36,154 nucleotides of DNA from Chloroflexota bacterium (GTDB lineage Bacteria; Chloroflexota; Anaerolineae; Aggregatilineales; Phototrophicaceae): NCBI GenBank assembly GCA_011523705.1, contig WTGC01000097.1:1-36154 (forward strand), given 5' to 3'. The notes beneath the pieces are model-generated. The model did not search any database. It was not told the DNA's origin and saw only the letters and a list, made by a program, of their open reading frames with translations. Positions 1 through 6,491 of this stretch are shown here, in pieces (the stretch's first letter is position 1; each line of letters begins with the position of its first letter). A program made the position numbers and the translations under genes.

Positions 1-324
1 GACAAGGGCGATAAGGGCGATCCGGGAGACCAAGGGCCGAAAGGCGACAAGGGGGCCAAGGGGGCCAAGGGCGATCCGGGAGACCAAGGGCCGAAAGGCG
101 ACAAGGGGGACAAGGGCGATAAGGGCGATCCGGGAGACCAAGGGCCGAAAGGCGACAAGGGGGACAAGGGCGATAAGGGCGATCCGGGAGACCAAGGGCC
201 GAAAGGCGACAAGGGGGCCAAGGGGGCCAAGGGCGATCCGGGAGACCAAGGGCCGAAAGGCGACAAGGGGGACAAGGGCGATAAGGGCGATCCGGGAGAC
301 CAAGGGCCGAAAGGCGACAAGGGG
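1..324 (+). repeat. Six tandem 54-bp collagen-like coding repeats
   Basis: Six consecutive 54-bp units start at 1, 55, 109, 163, 217 and 271. Each codes for 18 residues (six Gly-X-Y triplets, of the kind [18 protein letters not shown]). Units two and five begin GCCAAGGGGGCCAAG instead of GACAAGGGCGATAAG; the others are near identical. Two further units are at 36044-36151. Such near-perfect units recombine easily and collapse in short-read assembly. Confidence 0.95.
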
Positions 325-705
325 GACCCCGGGCCGGCGCTCACCTTTCCGACTCTCAATGCCAGCATCTCAGTCACGTTCAACAACGATGGCAACTGGG
401 CCAGTGATGCCAACACCACCGACTTCGTGGTCCCGGCGTCCGGCTATGCACTGATGAGCATGACCATTGCCGGCCAGATGCACGCCCTGGAGATTGTGGA
501 CTTCGCTGCTCTGCGGGCTCTCACGGCAGCGGCCTATGAGGGTTCGATCACTAGCGCGAACAGCATTGCCTATGATCTTGACACCAAGAGCGCAGGGAAC
601 CGGTACATCACCCTGGGCTATGCCTCCCCAAGCAATAAGTTGGTGGTGGGCACCAACCACGATGGCATCAACTCAGTGACTCTGAAACTGATTGGACTCT
701 CCTGA
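1..705 (+). CDS. Collagen-like tail fibre protein, 3' part (gene continues from 34817-36154)
   Basis: This is the C-terminal part of a tail fibre whose 5' part is at 34817-36154. From base 1 it reads in frame as Gly-X-Y triplets rich in Lys and Asp (about 110 residues), then a roughly 125-residue non-collagen domain ending at the TGA at 703-705. Charged Gly-X-Y runs in phage fibres form collagen-like triple-helical shafts. The domain after the shaft is likely the trimeric tip that contacts the host or drives trimerisation. The end of the window and base 1 stay in the same frame, apart from one extra GAC codon at the join, which supports a circular map cut inside the repeat. The fibre totals about 680 codons as assembled, but the repeat number is uncertain. 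The tip domain belongs to no family I recognise. The next gene starts on the stop codon (705). Confidence 0.85.
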   Translation, partial: DKGDKGDPGDQGPKGDKGAKGAKGDPGDQGPKGDKGDKGDKGDPGDQGPKGDKGDKGDKGDPGDQGPKGDKGAKGAKGDPGDQGPKGDKGDKGDKGDPGDQGPKGDKGDPGPALTFPTLNASISVTFNNDGNWASDANTTDFVVPASGYALMSMTIAGQMHALEIVDFAALRALTAAAYEGSITSANSIAYDLDTKSAGNRYITLGYASPSNKLVVGTNHDGINSVTLKLIGLS

Positions 706-806
706 TGGCATTGCCCGCTGATTATGTTGAGGTCTACATTCGGCGCTCACAGGCTCGGTGTAGTGCACCCCTCAGTGTGACGGTCAAGCTCTGCAGGCTG
801 TCATGA
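705..806 (+). CDS. Hypothetical 33-residue protein
   Basis: A small open frame starts with the ATG that shares its A with the fibre stop codon (TGATG at 703-707). It ends at TGA 804-806, inside an ATGA overlap with the next gene. It encodes 33 residues beginning [15 protein letters not shown], with no motif that I recognise. The tight coupling on both sides is the main support. It could instead be a decayed stretch between the fibre and the 803-955 gene. Confidence 0.4.
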   Translation: MALPADYVEVYIRRSQARCSAPLSVTVKLCRLS

Positions 807-955
807 GCACCGAGTCCAGGCAGCTTCCTGACCACGTGCTCAGGAGCACCGCCAAGCGGCTGCCCAGACGGCGCACGAAGCCCCTTGTCTATGAAGACCC
901 CTACGGGGGCATGGTCCACACGATGGTGGACGATCCGCCAGTGGTGAAGCTGTGA
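803..955 (+). CDS. Hypothetical basic 50-residue protein
   Basis: This frame runs from ATG 803 (ATGA overlap with the preceding stop) to TGA 953-955, which overlaps the GTG start of the HNH gene at 952. The 50-residue product has a basic centre (KRLPRRRTK) and a C-terminal half containing YEDPYGGMVHTMVDDPP. I recognise no family. The start-stop overlaps on both sides match the coupling seen through most of this genome, so it is probably translated. A place between the fibre and an HNH nuclease is typical of small accessory phage genes. Confidence 0.5.
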   Translation: MSTESRQLPDHVLRSTAKRLPRRRTKPLVYEDPYGGMVHTMVDDPPVVKL

Positions 956-1221
956 GGGGCACCAGGACCCAGGCCACTCGTGGGAATCCCCTCCCTCCTG
1001 ACTGGCCCAAGAGGGTCAAGGCAGTGATGGAGAGGGACGGCAGGGCCTGTCAGATCAAGGGGCCTCTGTGTGCGACCATCGCCACAGAGGTTGACCACAT
1101 CGTGCCCCGCAAGGCCGGCGGGTCCCATGCGCTCACCAACCTGAGGGCTGTCTGCAGCCCATGTCACAAGAGGCGCAGGTCTGAGCCAGTGGTTCCTGAG
1201 GGCTGGGGCTTGGGTAGGTAG
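952..1221 (+). CDS. HNH endonuclease
   Basis: The 89-residue product carries a compact HNH (beta-beta-alpha metal) nuclease fold. A first Cys pair (RACQIKGPLC, about residues 36-45) is followed by VDHIVPRKAGG, where DH supplies the first His. Then come TNL, giving the Asn, and CSPCHKRR, giving the last His and the second Cys pair. The Cys pairs would hold a structural zinc. Small HNH proteins in phages either act in DNA packaging beside the terminase or are free-standing nicking or homing enzymes. On the circular map this one lies between fibre and lysis genes, far from the terminase, so I cannot choose. The start is GTG 952, overlapping the upstream stop (GTGA). Confidence 0.85.
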   Translation: MRGTRTQATRGNPLPPDWPKRVKAVMERDGRACQIKGPLCATIATEVDHIVPRKAGGSHALTNLRAVCSPCHKRRRSEPVVPEGWGLGR

Positions 1222-1232
1222 CCTCTGCTGCC

Positions 1233-1427
1233 ATGGAACCAGAAATCTGGAATGACATCTTCGTCCAGTTTCCTGTGGCGGCGGCTGTTCTGCTGGGGGT
1301 CTGGATCGTGGCCAAGCAGATTGGGCAGCGGCTGGAACGCGCCATAAGGGGCTTGGCCGAGAAGTTCTCGGAGGCCATCAGCCTTGTCCACCGCCGCATT
1401 GACGAGGCGTTCAAGGATCGTCGGTGA
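1233..1427 (+). CDS. Small membrane protein, holin candidate
   Basis: The 64-residue product has an acidic N terminus (MEPEIW) and one hydrophobic segment at about residues 13-28 (PVAAAVLLGVWIVAKQ). A charged amphipathic tail ends in KDRR. Short single-span proteins with a charged tail next to an amidase gene are often holins or antiholins. The amidase GTG at 1424 overlaps the last codons of this gene, which supports a lysis cassette. No good Shine-Dalgarno sequence precedes ATG 1233. A TAGCCT hexamer lies 8 nt upstream, but its TAG is also the stop of the HNH gene. Holin function is inferred from context and topology. Confidence 0.6.
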   Translation: MEPEIWNDIFVQFPVAAAVLLGVWIVAKQIGQRLERAIRGLAEKFSEAISLVHRRIDEAFKDRR

Positions 1428-2068
1428 GCCTGAGCGAGGCCCCCTGTGGGCTTGAGCACTACTCCCGGCCCAACAGCAACGGCCGCCGGCTGAGGAAGCT
1501 GTGGGGCTGCTTCCTGCATCACACAGGCTCTGCTGACGGCTCCTGGCAGGACGGCTACTGCGCCAGGAATCCCAGGCTGGGGAATGGCCTCTGCTGCCAT
1601 GCGGTCATCCACGCCGACGGCAGGATCGTCCTGGTTGCCGAGCGGCCCAATGACACTGCCTGGCACGCTGGGACTTCCCTCTGGGCAGTGCGCCACATCA
1701 GGCGGCTCAAGAAGGGCTGGACAGTCAAGCCCCCCAGGGTCATGAGACGAGAGGGCAAGACCAGGAGCCCGGCCAACAAGCGCGGCGGCATGAACCGCGT
1801 CACCGTGGGGTTTGAGCTGGCCACTGATGGACCTATCACCAGGGAACAGTTGCTGGCCACCGTCTGGCTGATGGCCACAGTGTTCAAGGAGGTCAACCTG
1901 CGCGAGGGGACTCCCGACTGTCGGAACCGGGCCATGGGACATTGGGAATACACCCCCCGCAAGGTGGACCCCCGGCTCACCTTCGACCAGCTCCAACTGG
2001 TCAGGTCCCGGGCCAGGAACCTCAGCCGGGACCCCAGCCTGCCCAGGTGGAGTGACCTCTGGCGGTAG
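1424..2068 (+). CDS. Endolysin, N-acetylmuramoyl-L-alanine amidase (Amidase_2 family)
   Basis: The 214-residue protein has the layout of zinc amidases of the T7 lysozyme/PGRP family, which cut the MurNAc-L-Ala bond of peptidoglycan. FLHHTGS (His32-His33) gives the first metal ligand. CCHAVIHADG, followed by AERPNDTAWHAG, matches the usual core strands (typically YHFLI..DG ... WHAG). TVGFELA supplies the conserved Glu strand. GHWEYTPRKVDP (His173, Asp182) matches the C-terminal ligand motif, usually GH.....KxDP. No separate wall-binding domain is evident, and there is no signal peptide, so it depends on a holin. The start is GTG 1424, overlapping the upstream gene. A strong promoter follows the stop. 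Confidence 0.85.
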   Translation: MSLSEAPCGLEHYSRPNSNGRRLRKLWGCFLHHTGSADGSWQDGYCARNPRLGNGLCCHAVIHADGRIVLVAERPNDTAWHAGTSLWAVRHIRRLKKGWTVKPPRVMRREGKTRSPANKRGGMNRVTVGFELATDGPITREQLLATVWLMATVFKEVNLREGTPDCRNRAMGHWEYTPRKVDPRLTFDQLQLVRSRARNLSRDPSLPRWSDLWR

Positions 2069-2071
2069 TGT

Positions 2072-2127
2072 TTGCATCATCGTGAGATACCTGCTATGTG
2101 CCCATGGCAGCCAATGGAGGAGGAGCC
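2072..2127 (+). promoter_or_regulatory. Promoter and leader, copy 1 of a duplicated module
   Basis: TTGCAT (2072-2077), a 17-bp spacer and TATGTG (2095-2100) preceded by TGC form a sigma-70-type extended -10 promoter. The leader has a very strong Shine-Dalgarno sequence, GGAGGAGGAG (2116-2125), just before ATG 2128. Fourteen bases from the -35 box (2072-2085) and 29 bases around the RBS (2103-2131) recur exactly at 21437-21450 and 21471-21499. Confidence 0.75.
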
Positions 2128-2301
2128 ATGGGCACAGGAACCGTCAAGATGATTGAGCGGGCCGCTGGCTGGTTTGGGTTTGACCCCGAGGAGGCCGAGG
2201 ACCAGGTGAGGGCCAGGGCTGCTGAGACTGGGCAGTCTGAGCACGAGGTGGCCAAGGAGCTGCACGACGGCTGGAAAAAGTACCTGCCCCGCAGCAAGTA
2301 A
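2128..2301 (+). CDS. Hypothetical 57-residue protein from an isolated transcription unit
   Basis: ATG 2128 follows a strong RBS and its own promoter, and a terminator hairpin follows the stop, so this is a one-gene unit. A reading could open at GTG 2098, but that start lies at the -10 element and is rejected. The 57-residue product (start MGTGTVKMIERAAGWFGF) is charged and helical, with an acidic middle and a basic end (WKKYLPRSK). I recognise no family. A private promoter and terminator are typical of a moron or early-expressed host-takeover gene. It shares its leader with the unrelated gene at 21496. Confidence 0.75.
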   Translation: MGTGTVKMIERAAGWFGFDPEEAEDQVRARAAETGQSEHEVAKELHDGWKKYLPRSK

Positions 2302-2309
2302 CACCCAGG

Positions 2310-2336
2310 GACCCCCCAGCCATTGGTTGGGGGGTC
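2310..2336 (+). terminator. Intrinsic terminator after the 57-residue gene
   Basis: A 9-bp stem (GACCCCCCA paired with TTGGGGGGTC minus one T) encloses a 9-nt loop and is followed by TTCGGCGTCTGAG. There is no long T tract, which is common for GC-rich actinobacterial terminators. The other terminators at 14101, 15423 and 21687 are followed by similar TTCTTCG or TTCTGCG sequences. Confidence 0.75.
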
Positions 2337-2351
2337 TTCGGCGTCTGAGTC

Positions 2352-2377
2352 TATGATGGGGGGACCAGTGGAGGAGG
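2352..2377 (+). promoter_or_regulatory. Promoter -10 and strong RBS for the gene at 2382
   Basis: TATGAT (2352-2357) is a good -10 box placed directly after the terminator. The best -35 (TTGGGG at 2327) has a 19-bp spacer and is poor. GGAGGAGG (2370-2377) is a strong RBS 4 nt before ATG 2382. The terminator-then-promoter layout repeats at three other sites. Confidence 0.55.
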
Positions 2378-2381
2378 ACGC

Positions 2382-2645
2382 ATGACCATTGGCAGTGACC
2401 CTGATGACCTGACCGATGTGTGGCAAGCCCTGAGGGAGGCTGCCTACAGCCCACGGTGCGACCTGGGCAGTGCCTATCTCATCGTGGAGACAGCCAAGAA
2501 GCTGCGCGAGCCCAAGGAACGCCACACATTCTACGAGGACCTGGCCACACGAAACGACATCCACCCCGGGCTGCGGGTGCTCGCCCTTCGCGAGCTGCTG
2601 CAGTACCACTGGGACACCACCATCCCTGAATGGAGCACATTATGA
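2382..2645 (+). CDS. Hypothetical 87-residue protein
   Basis: The 87-residue product is mainly helical and charged, with segments YLIVETAKKLREPKE and RVLALRELLQYHW. I recognise no family. The start at ATG 2382 is fixed by the GGAGGAGG site 4 nt upstream. The stop (TGA 2643-2645) overlaps the ATG of the next gene, so the two are translationally coupled. It opens a transcription unit behind its own promoter. Coupling to a membrane protein with a possible wall-hydrolase domain hints at a lysis or entry role, but nothing in the sequence shows it. Confidence 0.7.
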   Translation: MTIGSDPDDLTDVWQALREAAYSPRCDLGSAYLIVETAKKLREPKERHTFYEDLATRNDIHPGLRVLALRELLQYHWDTTIPEWSTL

Positions 2646-3583
2646 CCGCACTGCTCACGAAGGTCCACCCTGCCAAGGTGGGCGCCCTCATCGCTGCTCT
2701 GGTGATGGGCCTGCCCCACCTGCTCGACCAGGTGTTCGGGGTGGAGCTGCCACCTGAGCTGATACTGAACGAGAGCCAGGTGGAGTCCTATGCCACCGCT
2801 CTGGTGGCCTGGCTCCTGGGCCAGGTGGGCGCCAAGACCACCAAGGCCCCCACCCGGCACGAGAAGAAGGCTGCTCGGCAGGACCGCAAGCTGGCCAAGA
2901 CTCAGGCCAATCAGGATGTCGAGCACGAGCGGCTGAAGGCCGCCATGCATGATGCCCTGGACGAGAGGGCTGCGGAGCTCTCCCACAGGGACGACCATGG
3001 CCAAGTGGCTGATGGCCCACAGGATGGCTTCGACGCCTTTGCCAGCAGCCTGCCAAGCCACAGCCCGAGCCCTGAGGATGTGGCACCCATCCCAAGGTCC
3101 TGGGCTCCCAGCGAGCCGGGGGACACCAGTGCCGGCCCGGTGGGCTTCAGGGCCAATAACCCCGGCTGCATCATCAGGAAGCCCGGCCCCCAGGGTGCAT
3201 GGAAGGGCCTTGCCAGCCCGGCTGAGGACGGTTTCTTCTGCCGGTTCATCCACCCCAAGTGGGGAGCCAGGGCGCTCATCAGGGTCGCCCGCAACTATGC
3301 CAGGCGAGGGCTCAAGACCTTCCGGCAGGCCAGGCATGAGTGGGCTCCCCTGCCGCCCCCGGGAATGGAGGAATTCCCGCTCTACAAGGGCAACGACCCT
3401 GATGCCGACGCCGAGTTCATTGCGGCCCAGCTTGGCCTGGAGCCTGATGACATCATTCCCCTGAGCACGCATGAGCAGCGAGCTGCCTACGCCAAGGCGG
3501 TCGGGCTCAGGGAGGTTGGCAGGCAGGTCCTGGAGTGGCCGGAGGACATCTGGCTGGAGGGCAGCAAGCTGGAGGCCGCTTGA
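2642..3583 (+). CDS. Membrane-anchored protein with a possible peptidoglycan-hydrolase domain
   Basis: ATG 2642 is chosen over ATG 2630 because GGAG at 2632-2635 lies 6 nt upstream and ATGA overlaps the previous stop; this gives 313 residues. The N terminus is holin-like, with hydrophobic stretches near residues 13-32 (VGALIAALVMGLPHLLDQVF) and 50-63 (YATALVAWLLGQVG). A Lys/Arg-rich coiled region and a Pro/Ser-rich linker follow. From about residue 165 comes a domain starting GFRANNPGCIIR, with WKGL, FIHPKWGARALIRVARNY, and HEWAPL. This resembles the G-I-R-N-N-P-G-N-I ... F..p.wG.RAl ... Y domain of phage structural or lysozyme-like proteins. It may be a fused holin-like and muralytic protein. 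The hydrolase activity is inferred only from this resemblance. Confidence 0.7.
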   Translation: MTALLTKVHPAKVGALIAALVMGLPHLLDQVFGVELPPELILNESQVESYATALVAWLLGQVGAKTTKAPTRHEKKAARQDRKLAKTQANQDVEHERLKAAMHDALDERAAELSHRDDHGQVADGPQDGFDAFASSLPSHSPSPEDVAPIPRSWAPSEPGDTSAGPVGFRANNPGCIIRKPGPQGAWKGLASPAEDGFFCRFIHPKWGARALIRVARNYARRGLKTFRQARHEWAPLPPPGMEEFPLYKGNDPDADAEFIAAQLGLEPDDIIPLSTHEQRAAYAKAVGLREVGRQVLEWPEDIWLEGSKLEAA

Positions 3584-3586
3584 TCG

Positions 3587-3603
3587 TGAGGGCTAAGCCC
3601 TCA
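3587..3603 (+). terminator. Perfect palindrome after the lysis-region unit
   Basis: TGAGGGCT-A-AGCCCTCA is a perfect 17-bp inverted repeat starting 3 nt after the TGA stop at 3581-3583. It can fold as a 6-bp hairpin with a 5-nt loop and could end the upstream transcript. No T tract follows. It could equally be an operator for the tRNA-like unit that starts 20 bp downstream. Confidence 0.4.
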
Positions 3604-3610
3604 GGGAGCC

Positions 3611-3625
3611 GGTAGGTTCCCACCC
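3611..3625 (+). promoter_or_regulatory. 15-bp repeated element GGTAGGTTCCCACCC, copy 1 (putative -10 of the tRNA-like gene)
   Basis: The same 15 bp occur at 13143-13157 directly against an ATG. Here they abut the first base of the cloverleaf at 3626. Each copy contains TAGGTT with exactly 7 nt between it and the downstream start. That spacing fits a -10 box that places transcription at the mature tRNA end here and at the start codon there. No -35 box is visible. Confidence 0.45.
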
Positions 3626-3696
3626 GCGGAGATGGTGTAAGGGCAGCACACCCCCCGACCAGGGGGGAGGAACAGGTTCAAGTCCTGACCTCCGCT
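3626..3696 (+). tRNA. tRNA-like cloverleaf lacking U33 (pseudo-tRNA or unusual tRNA)
   Basis: The acceptor stem is GCGGAGA with CCTCCGC (6 of 7 pairs). The D arm is 3635-3649 with loop AAGGGCA. The anticodon stem is CCCCC/GGGGG (3651-3655 with 3663-3667). The T arm is CAGG-TTCAAGT-CCTG, and T3696 is the discriminator. The anticodon loop reads CGACCAG, so position 33 is G. No T occurs between 3639 and 3676, so no register can give the U33 present in nearly all tRNAs. A nominal anticodon would be ACC, but I do not assign an amino acid. No CCA is encoded. The ATG of the next gene starts 2 nt after the discriminator. Confidence 0.6.
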
Positions 3697-3698
3697 CT

Positions 3699-3881
3699 AT
3701 GGCAGAGACACCGGAGACTCTGACGTGGACCTTCTATGCGGACTCCAGCGGCAAGTGGCGCTGGACCGCCAAGGCCCGCAATGGGCAGACCGTGGGGGCA
3801 TCCACCCAGGGGTACGTGAGGCAGGATGACTGCCTGGCCAATGCCAGGCTGTTGGGCTGTCCTCACGATGAGATTGGCTGA
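3699..3881 (+). CDS. DUF1508 (YegP-like) protein
   Basis: The 60-residue product matches the DUF1508 repeat: FYADSSGKWRWTAKARNGQ then a G-Y...Q-DDC..NA segment. The family pattern is F.....G.WRWRL...NG..I..S..GY.....C..GI. The fold is a small beta-rich domain found singly or in tandem in bacterial YegP proteins. Its role is unknown; it has been linked loosely to stress and polysaccharide-associated functions. ATG 3699 sits 2 nt behind the tRNA-like element and no Shine-Dalgarno sequence precedes it, so the gene may be read from the same transcript once the tRNA 3' end is cleaved. Phages occasionally carry single-domain copies like this one. Confidence 0.7.
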   Translation: MAETPETLTWTFYADSSGKWRWTAKARNGQTVGASTQGYVRQDDCLANARLLGCPHDEIG

Positions 3882-3908
3882 CTGCCCTCTCTGGCAGAGT
3901 GGCCAGTC

Positions 3909-4379
3909 ATGAGCCTGGAGATACGCCCAGTCACCAGGGAGCGGGCCAGGGAGTTCGTGGCCGAGCACCATCGCCACGCCCCCAAGACGAACATGTTCTT
4001 CCTGTTCTGCCTGGGGGTCTATGAGGGCGAGGACCTGGTGGGGGTGGGCATCGCAGCCCGGCCTGCTGCCAGAGGAGCTGACGACGGCCTGACCGTGGAT
4101 GTCCAGCGATGCTGCATCCTGGAGGCCAAGCCCAATGCAGCCAGCATGATCTACGGCGCCCTCCTCAGGGCAGCCAAGGCCATCGGGTACCGCAAGGCCA
4201 TCACCTACACCCTGGAGGACGAGACTGGGGTGAGCCCTCTGGCTGCCGGCTTCAAGGCCGTGACCCTGTCAGGCAGGCCCAACTGGCACAAGGGGGGCCG
4301 GACCTCCCACCAGGTGGACATCTTCGGCAATCGCACAGTCAACGAATCGCGCAAGCGCAGATGGGAGAGAGACCTGTGA
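3909..4379 (+). CDS. XF1762-type GNAT-fold acetyltransferase-like protein
   Basis: The 156-residue protein resembles the XF1762 family common in phages and mobile elements. Recognisable segments are FVAEHHRHAP near residue 20, LVGVGIAARPAARG, the DDG then V.RCCI strand, NAASMIYGALLRAAKAIGY, and ITYTLEDETG. The family is related to GNAT N-acyltransferases; NAAS..YGA..RAA..GY corresponds to the acetyl-CoA pyrophosphate loop and helix. The substrate is unknown. In GNAT-containing phages such genes may modify proteins or, in some cases, DNA bases. The GTG start of the clamp gene overlaps its stop (4376-4379), placing it at the head of the replication operon. Confidence 0.75.
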   Translation: MSLEIRPVTRERAREFVAEHHRHAPKTNMFFLFCLGVYEGEDLVGVGIAARPAARGADDGLTVDVQRCCILEAKPNAASMIYGALLRAAKAIGYRKAITYTLEDETGVSPLAAGFKAVTLSGRPNWHKGGRTSHQVDIFGNRTVNESRKRRWERDL

Positions 4380-5497
4380 GACTGAAGATGGACCAGGCAA
4401 TCCTGAACCGGCTGACCAGCACGGCCCTGAGGGGGGTCCCCACCAAGGCGGTGGACAGGCCCATCCTGTCCTGCCTCCACCTGAAGGCCACAGCCAAGAC
4501 CCTCACAGTGACCGGCACTGACACCGCCACCACTTCCCGGGCCAGTGCCTCAGTGGAGGCAGGGGAGACAGGGGAGGTCGCCACCGCAGCCACAGTCCTT
4601 GCCTCCCTGGTGGCTCAGCTTCCTCCCGGTGAGGTCATGCTGTCCACCGAGGATGGCGGCCTGAGGGTGAAAGCCGGCCAGGGCTCCTGGCTGCTGAGGG
4701 TGGCTGCTGCAGATGCCTTCCCCACCATTGTCTCCCCCAAGGGGACGAAGGTGGACCTGAGCGCAGCAGCCGTCAGGGCCGGCCTGGTGGATGTGCTGCA
4801 GTATGCCTCTGATGACCTGAGCAAGCCGGCCCTGATGGGCTGCCTCCTGGTGGCTGATCCTGAGGGCCTGAGGCTGGTGGCCTGTGACAGCGTCTCGCTG
4901 GCCACCAGGCTGCTGAGGGGCGAGACCGTGCTGGCTGAGGACGAGACCGTGCTGCCCCCTGCCAAGGACCTCAGCCTCCTGCTGCCCATGCTGGAGGAGG
5001 TTGACAAGTTCAGCGCAGTATTTGCCAAGCAGAGTGTCGCTTTCCAGGCCTCTCACAACGGGGTGGGGACAGAGGCAATCAGCACCCTCATCGCCAAAGA
5101 ATACCCGCCCTGGGCCAACCTGGTGAAGCCCCGGCTGGACAATCAGCTCACGGTCAACCAGACCGAGCTGCTGGCCGCGGTCAGGCGATGCGCCCTGCTG
5201 GGCGGATCAGCCAGGGTCATGATCATGCACCTGGACCCTGACACCGGGGTTCGGCTGTCCCTGTCCCACAACGAGGTGGGGGAAGGCTCTGAGCTGGTCG
5301 GCGGGGAGTACGAAGGGGAGCCGGTGGCAGTCGGCTTCCAGGCCAGCCGCGTGGCCACAGTGCTGGAGACCCTGCCAGGAGAGGTCGCTGTCTTCAGGCA
5401 GCTCGGCGAACGAATGCCAGTCAGGGTGACCTCCCCAGACGACGATGACCTGCTCATGCTGGTCATGCCGCTGCTGGTGCCGAAGGCCCAGAAGTGA
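4376..5497 (+). CDS. dnaN: DNA polymerase III beta subunit (sliding clamp)
   Basis: This is a 373-residue sliding clamp, close to the usual 366-380. GTG 4376 is favoured over ATG 4388 because GGGAGAGAG lies a few bases upstream and GTGA overlaps the previous stop. Family signatures include RPILSCLHLKA near the N terminus and FPTIVSP in the domain linker region. LNxKYL-like strands are replaced by diverged versions. The C terminus LLMLVMPLLV corresponds to the Y-V-L-M-P-M-R-L end that forms the polymerase-binding cleft. The clamp encircles DNA and tethers the replicase. Phages with their own bacterial-type clamp are uncommon. No DNA polymerase or clamp loader is visible in this genome, so the clamp presumably recruits host polymerase III. 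Confidence 0.9.
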   Translation: MRLKMDQAILNRLTSTALRGVPTKAVDRPILSCLHLKATAKTLTVTGTDTATTSRASASVEAGETGEVATAATVLASLVAQLPPGEVMLSTEDGGLRVKAGQGSWLLRVAAADAFPTIVSPKGTKVDLSAAAVRAGLVDVLQYASDDLSKPALMGCLLVADPEGLRLVACDSVSLATRLLRGETVLAEDETVLPPAKDLSLLLPMLEEVDKFSAVFAKQSVAFQASHNGVGTEAISTLIAKEYPPWANLVKPRLDNQLTVNQTELLAAVRRCALLGGSARVMIMHLDPDTGVRLSLSHNEVGEGSELVGGEYEGEPVAVGFQASRVATVLETLPGEVAVFRQLGERMPVRVTSPDDDDLLMLVMPLLVPKAQK

Positions 5498-6045
5498 GAC
5501 AGACGACCATGCTTGCACCAGAGGAGTTCAGGGCGGCCAAGTCGTCAGACGACGGGCTTCATCGGTTCTTCCTGAGCCGGTCACTGAGGGCTGACCTTCC
5601 CGGGTATGCTCCTCGCAGACTCCTGTTCGTGATGCTCAACCCGAGCACTGCCGATGGCATCGAGGACGACCCCACCATCCGCAGGTGCCGGGGCTTCAGG
5701 GATCGCTGGGCCTTCAATGTCCTGGGGGTGGTGAACCTCTACAGCTACCGGGCCACCAGTCCCGCCGACCTGAGGGATGCGGCTGAGGCAGGCATTGACA
5801 TCTGCCCCCCTGAGAATGTGGAGGAAGTCGAGGCCCACCTGCTGCTGGCTCATTGTGCGGTCATGGCCTGGGGCGCCAATGTGGAGAAGCTGCCCAGGTC
5901 GCCCGTGATGGACCTCTTGGAGAGGGTCCACAACGACCCCGAGCATCCGCCCTGGGCTCATCACCTGGGACTCACCAAGGGGGGCCACCCCCGCCACCCG
6001 CTCTACGTCCCCAATGACACGCAGCCGAAGGCATGGACACCGTGA
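5494..6045 (+). CDS. DUF1643 protein
   Basis: The 183-residue product carries DUF1643: RRLLFVMLNPSTADG, then DDPTIRRCRGF, VVNLYSYRATSPADL, and AWGAN. These match the family blocks L.FIMLNPSTAD, DPT..R...FA...G, NLFA.RAT.P..L and AWG. The fold is thought to be a uracil-DNA-glycosylase-like or nucleotide-binding alpha/beta domain, but the activity is not established. The start is GTG 5494, overlapping the clamp stop (GTGA); an alternative is ATG 5509. DUF1643 genes are frequent in phage replication neighbourhoods. The 3' end overlaps the RuvC-like gene by 13 bp. Confidence 0.8.
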   Translation: MRQTTMLAPEEFRAAKSSDDGLHRFFLSRSLRADLPGYAPRRLLFVMLNPSTADGIEDDPTIRRCRGFRDRWAFNVLGVVNLYSYRATSPADLRDAAEAGIDICPPENVEEVEAHLLLAHCAVMAWGANVEKLPRSPVMDLLERVHNDPEHPPWAHHLGLTKGGHPRHPLYVPNDTQPKAWTP

Positions 6046-6491
6046 GGACCGCACGACTCATCACCCCCCCTGAGGCCGAGGACCAGGCCCAGGGCATCCT
6101 GGCCTGCGACCCTGGGCACACCACTGGCCTGGCTGGCTGGTGGCCGAACTGGGGCCTCCAGGTCTTTGAGGTTGGCCCTGACAACTGGTGGCAGATGCCT
6201 GCTGAGCTGTGGGAGTACCGCCGGCTGGCCGTCGAGGCATTCGCCGCCTATGGCGCCCGGGACAGGAAGTCCCTGGAGGCAGTCAGGACCGGCGGCCTCA
6301 TTGAGGGCCTGCTGCTGTCCTGGGATGCAGAGACCAGGGAGGTTGAGGTCCGCCGGCCCAGGCCCACTGAGCGCATCCCCAAGATGGCCACTGCCACCAG
6401 GATGCTGCAGGGCACTGAGCTGGCTCACAGCCAGCACGCCAAGGACGCCCTCGCCCATCTGCTGGTCCAGCTCCAGGTGTGGAAGCCATGA
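6033..6491 (+). CDS. RuvC-like Holliday junction resolvase (RNase H fold)
   Basis: The 152-residue protein begins its fold with ILACDPGHTTGLAGW, in which Asp26 and the DPGxTTG loop match the first strand of RuvC-type nucleases. A helix-rich middle ends with EVRRPRPTERIPKM. The C-terminal HAKDALAHLL (about residues 134-143) matches the H..DA..H.. motif that carries the last catalytic Asp. RuvC-family enzymes cut four-way junctions. In a phage this would resolve recombination intermediates or debranch DNA before packaging. It is coupled by ATGA to the SNF2 helicase (6488) and near a Fe-S nuclease and a Sak4-like recombinase, forming a recombination-replication set. Confidence 0.75.
   Translation: MDTVRTARLITPPEAEDQAQGILACDPGHTTGLAGWWPNWGLQVFEVGPDNWWQMPAELWEYRRLAVEAFAAYGARDRKSLEAVRTGGLIEGLLLSWDAETREVEVRRPRPTERIPKMATATRMLQGTELAHSQHAKDALAHLLVQLQVWKP

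Noticed and set aside
1..324. CRISPR array or satellite DNA
   Set aside because: The repeats are contiguous, in frame with a long ORF and encode Gly-X-Y triplets. There are no spacers and no cas genes.
1133..2080. Long minus-strand open frames (for example 315 codons opposite the amidase, 365 codons at 6926-8023)
   Set aside because: They are antisense shadows of GC-rich plus-strand genes with clear motifs. No minus-strand RBS, promoter or recognisable domain was found anywhere in the window.
3626..3696. Attachment site (attP) at the tRNA-like element
   Set aside because: No integrase or excisionase gene was found, and the element is a nearly full cloverleaf rather than only a 3' tRNA segment.
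4109..4375. An 89-codon upstream extension of the clamp gene
   Set aside because: It lies in another frame over the acetyltransferase-like gene, and the standard clamp N terminus begins at about 4376-4388.
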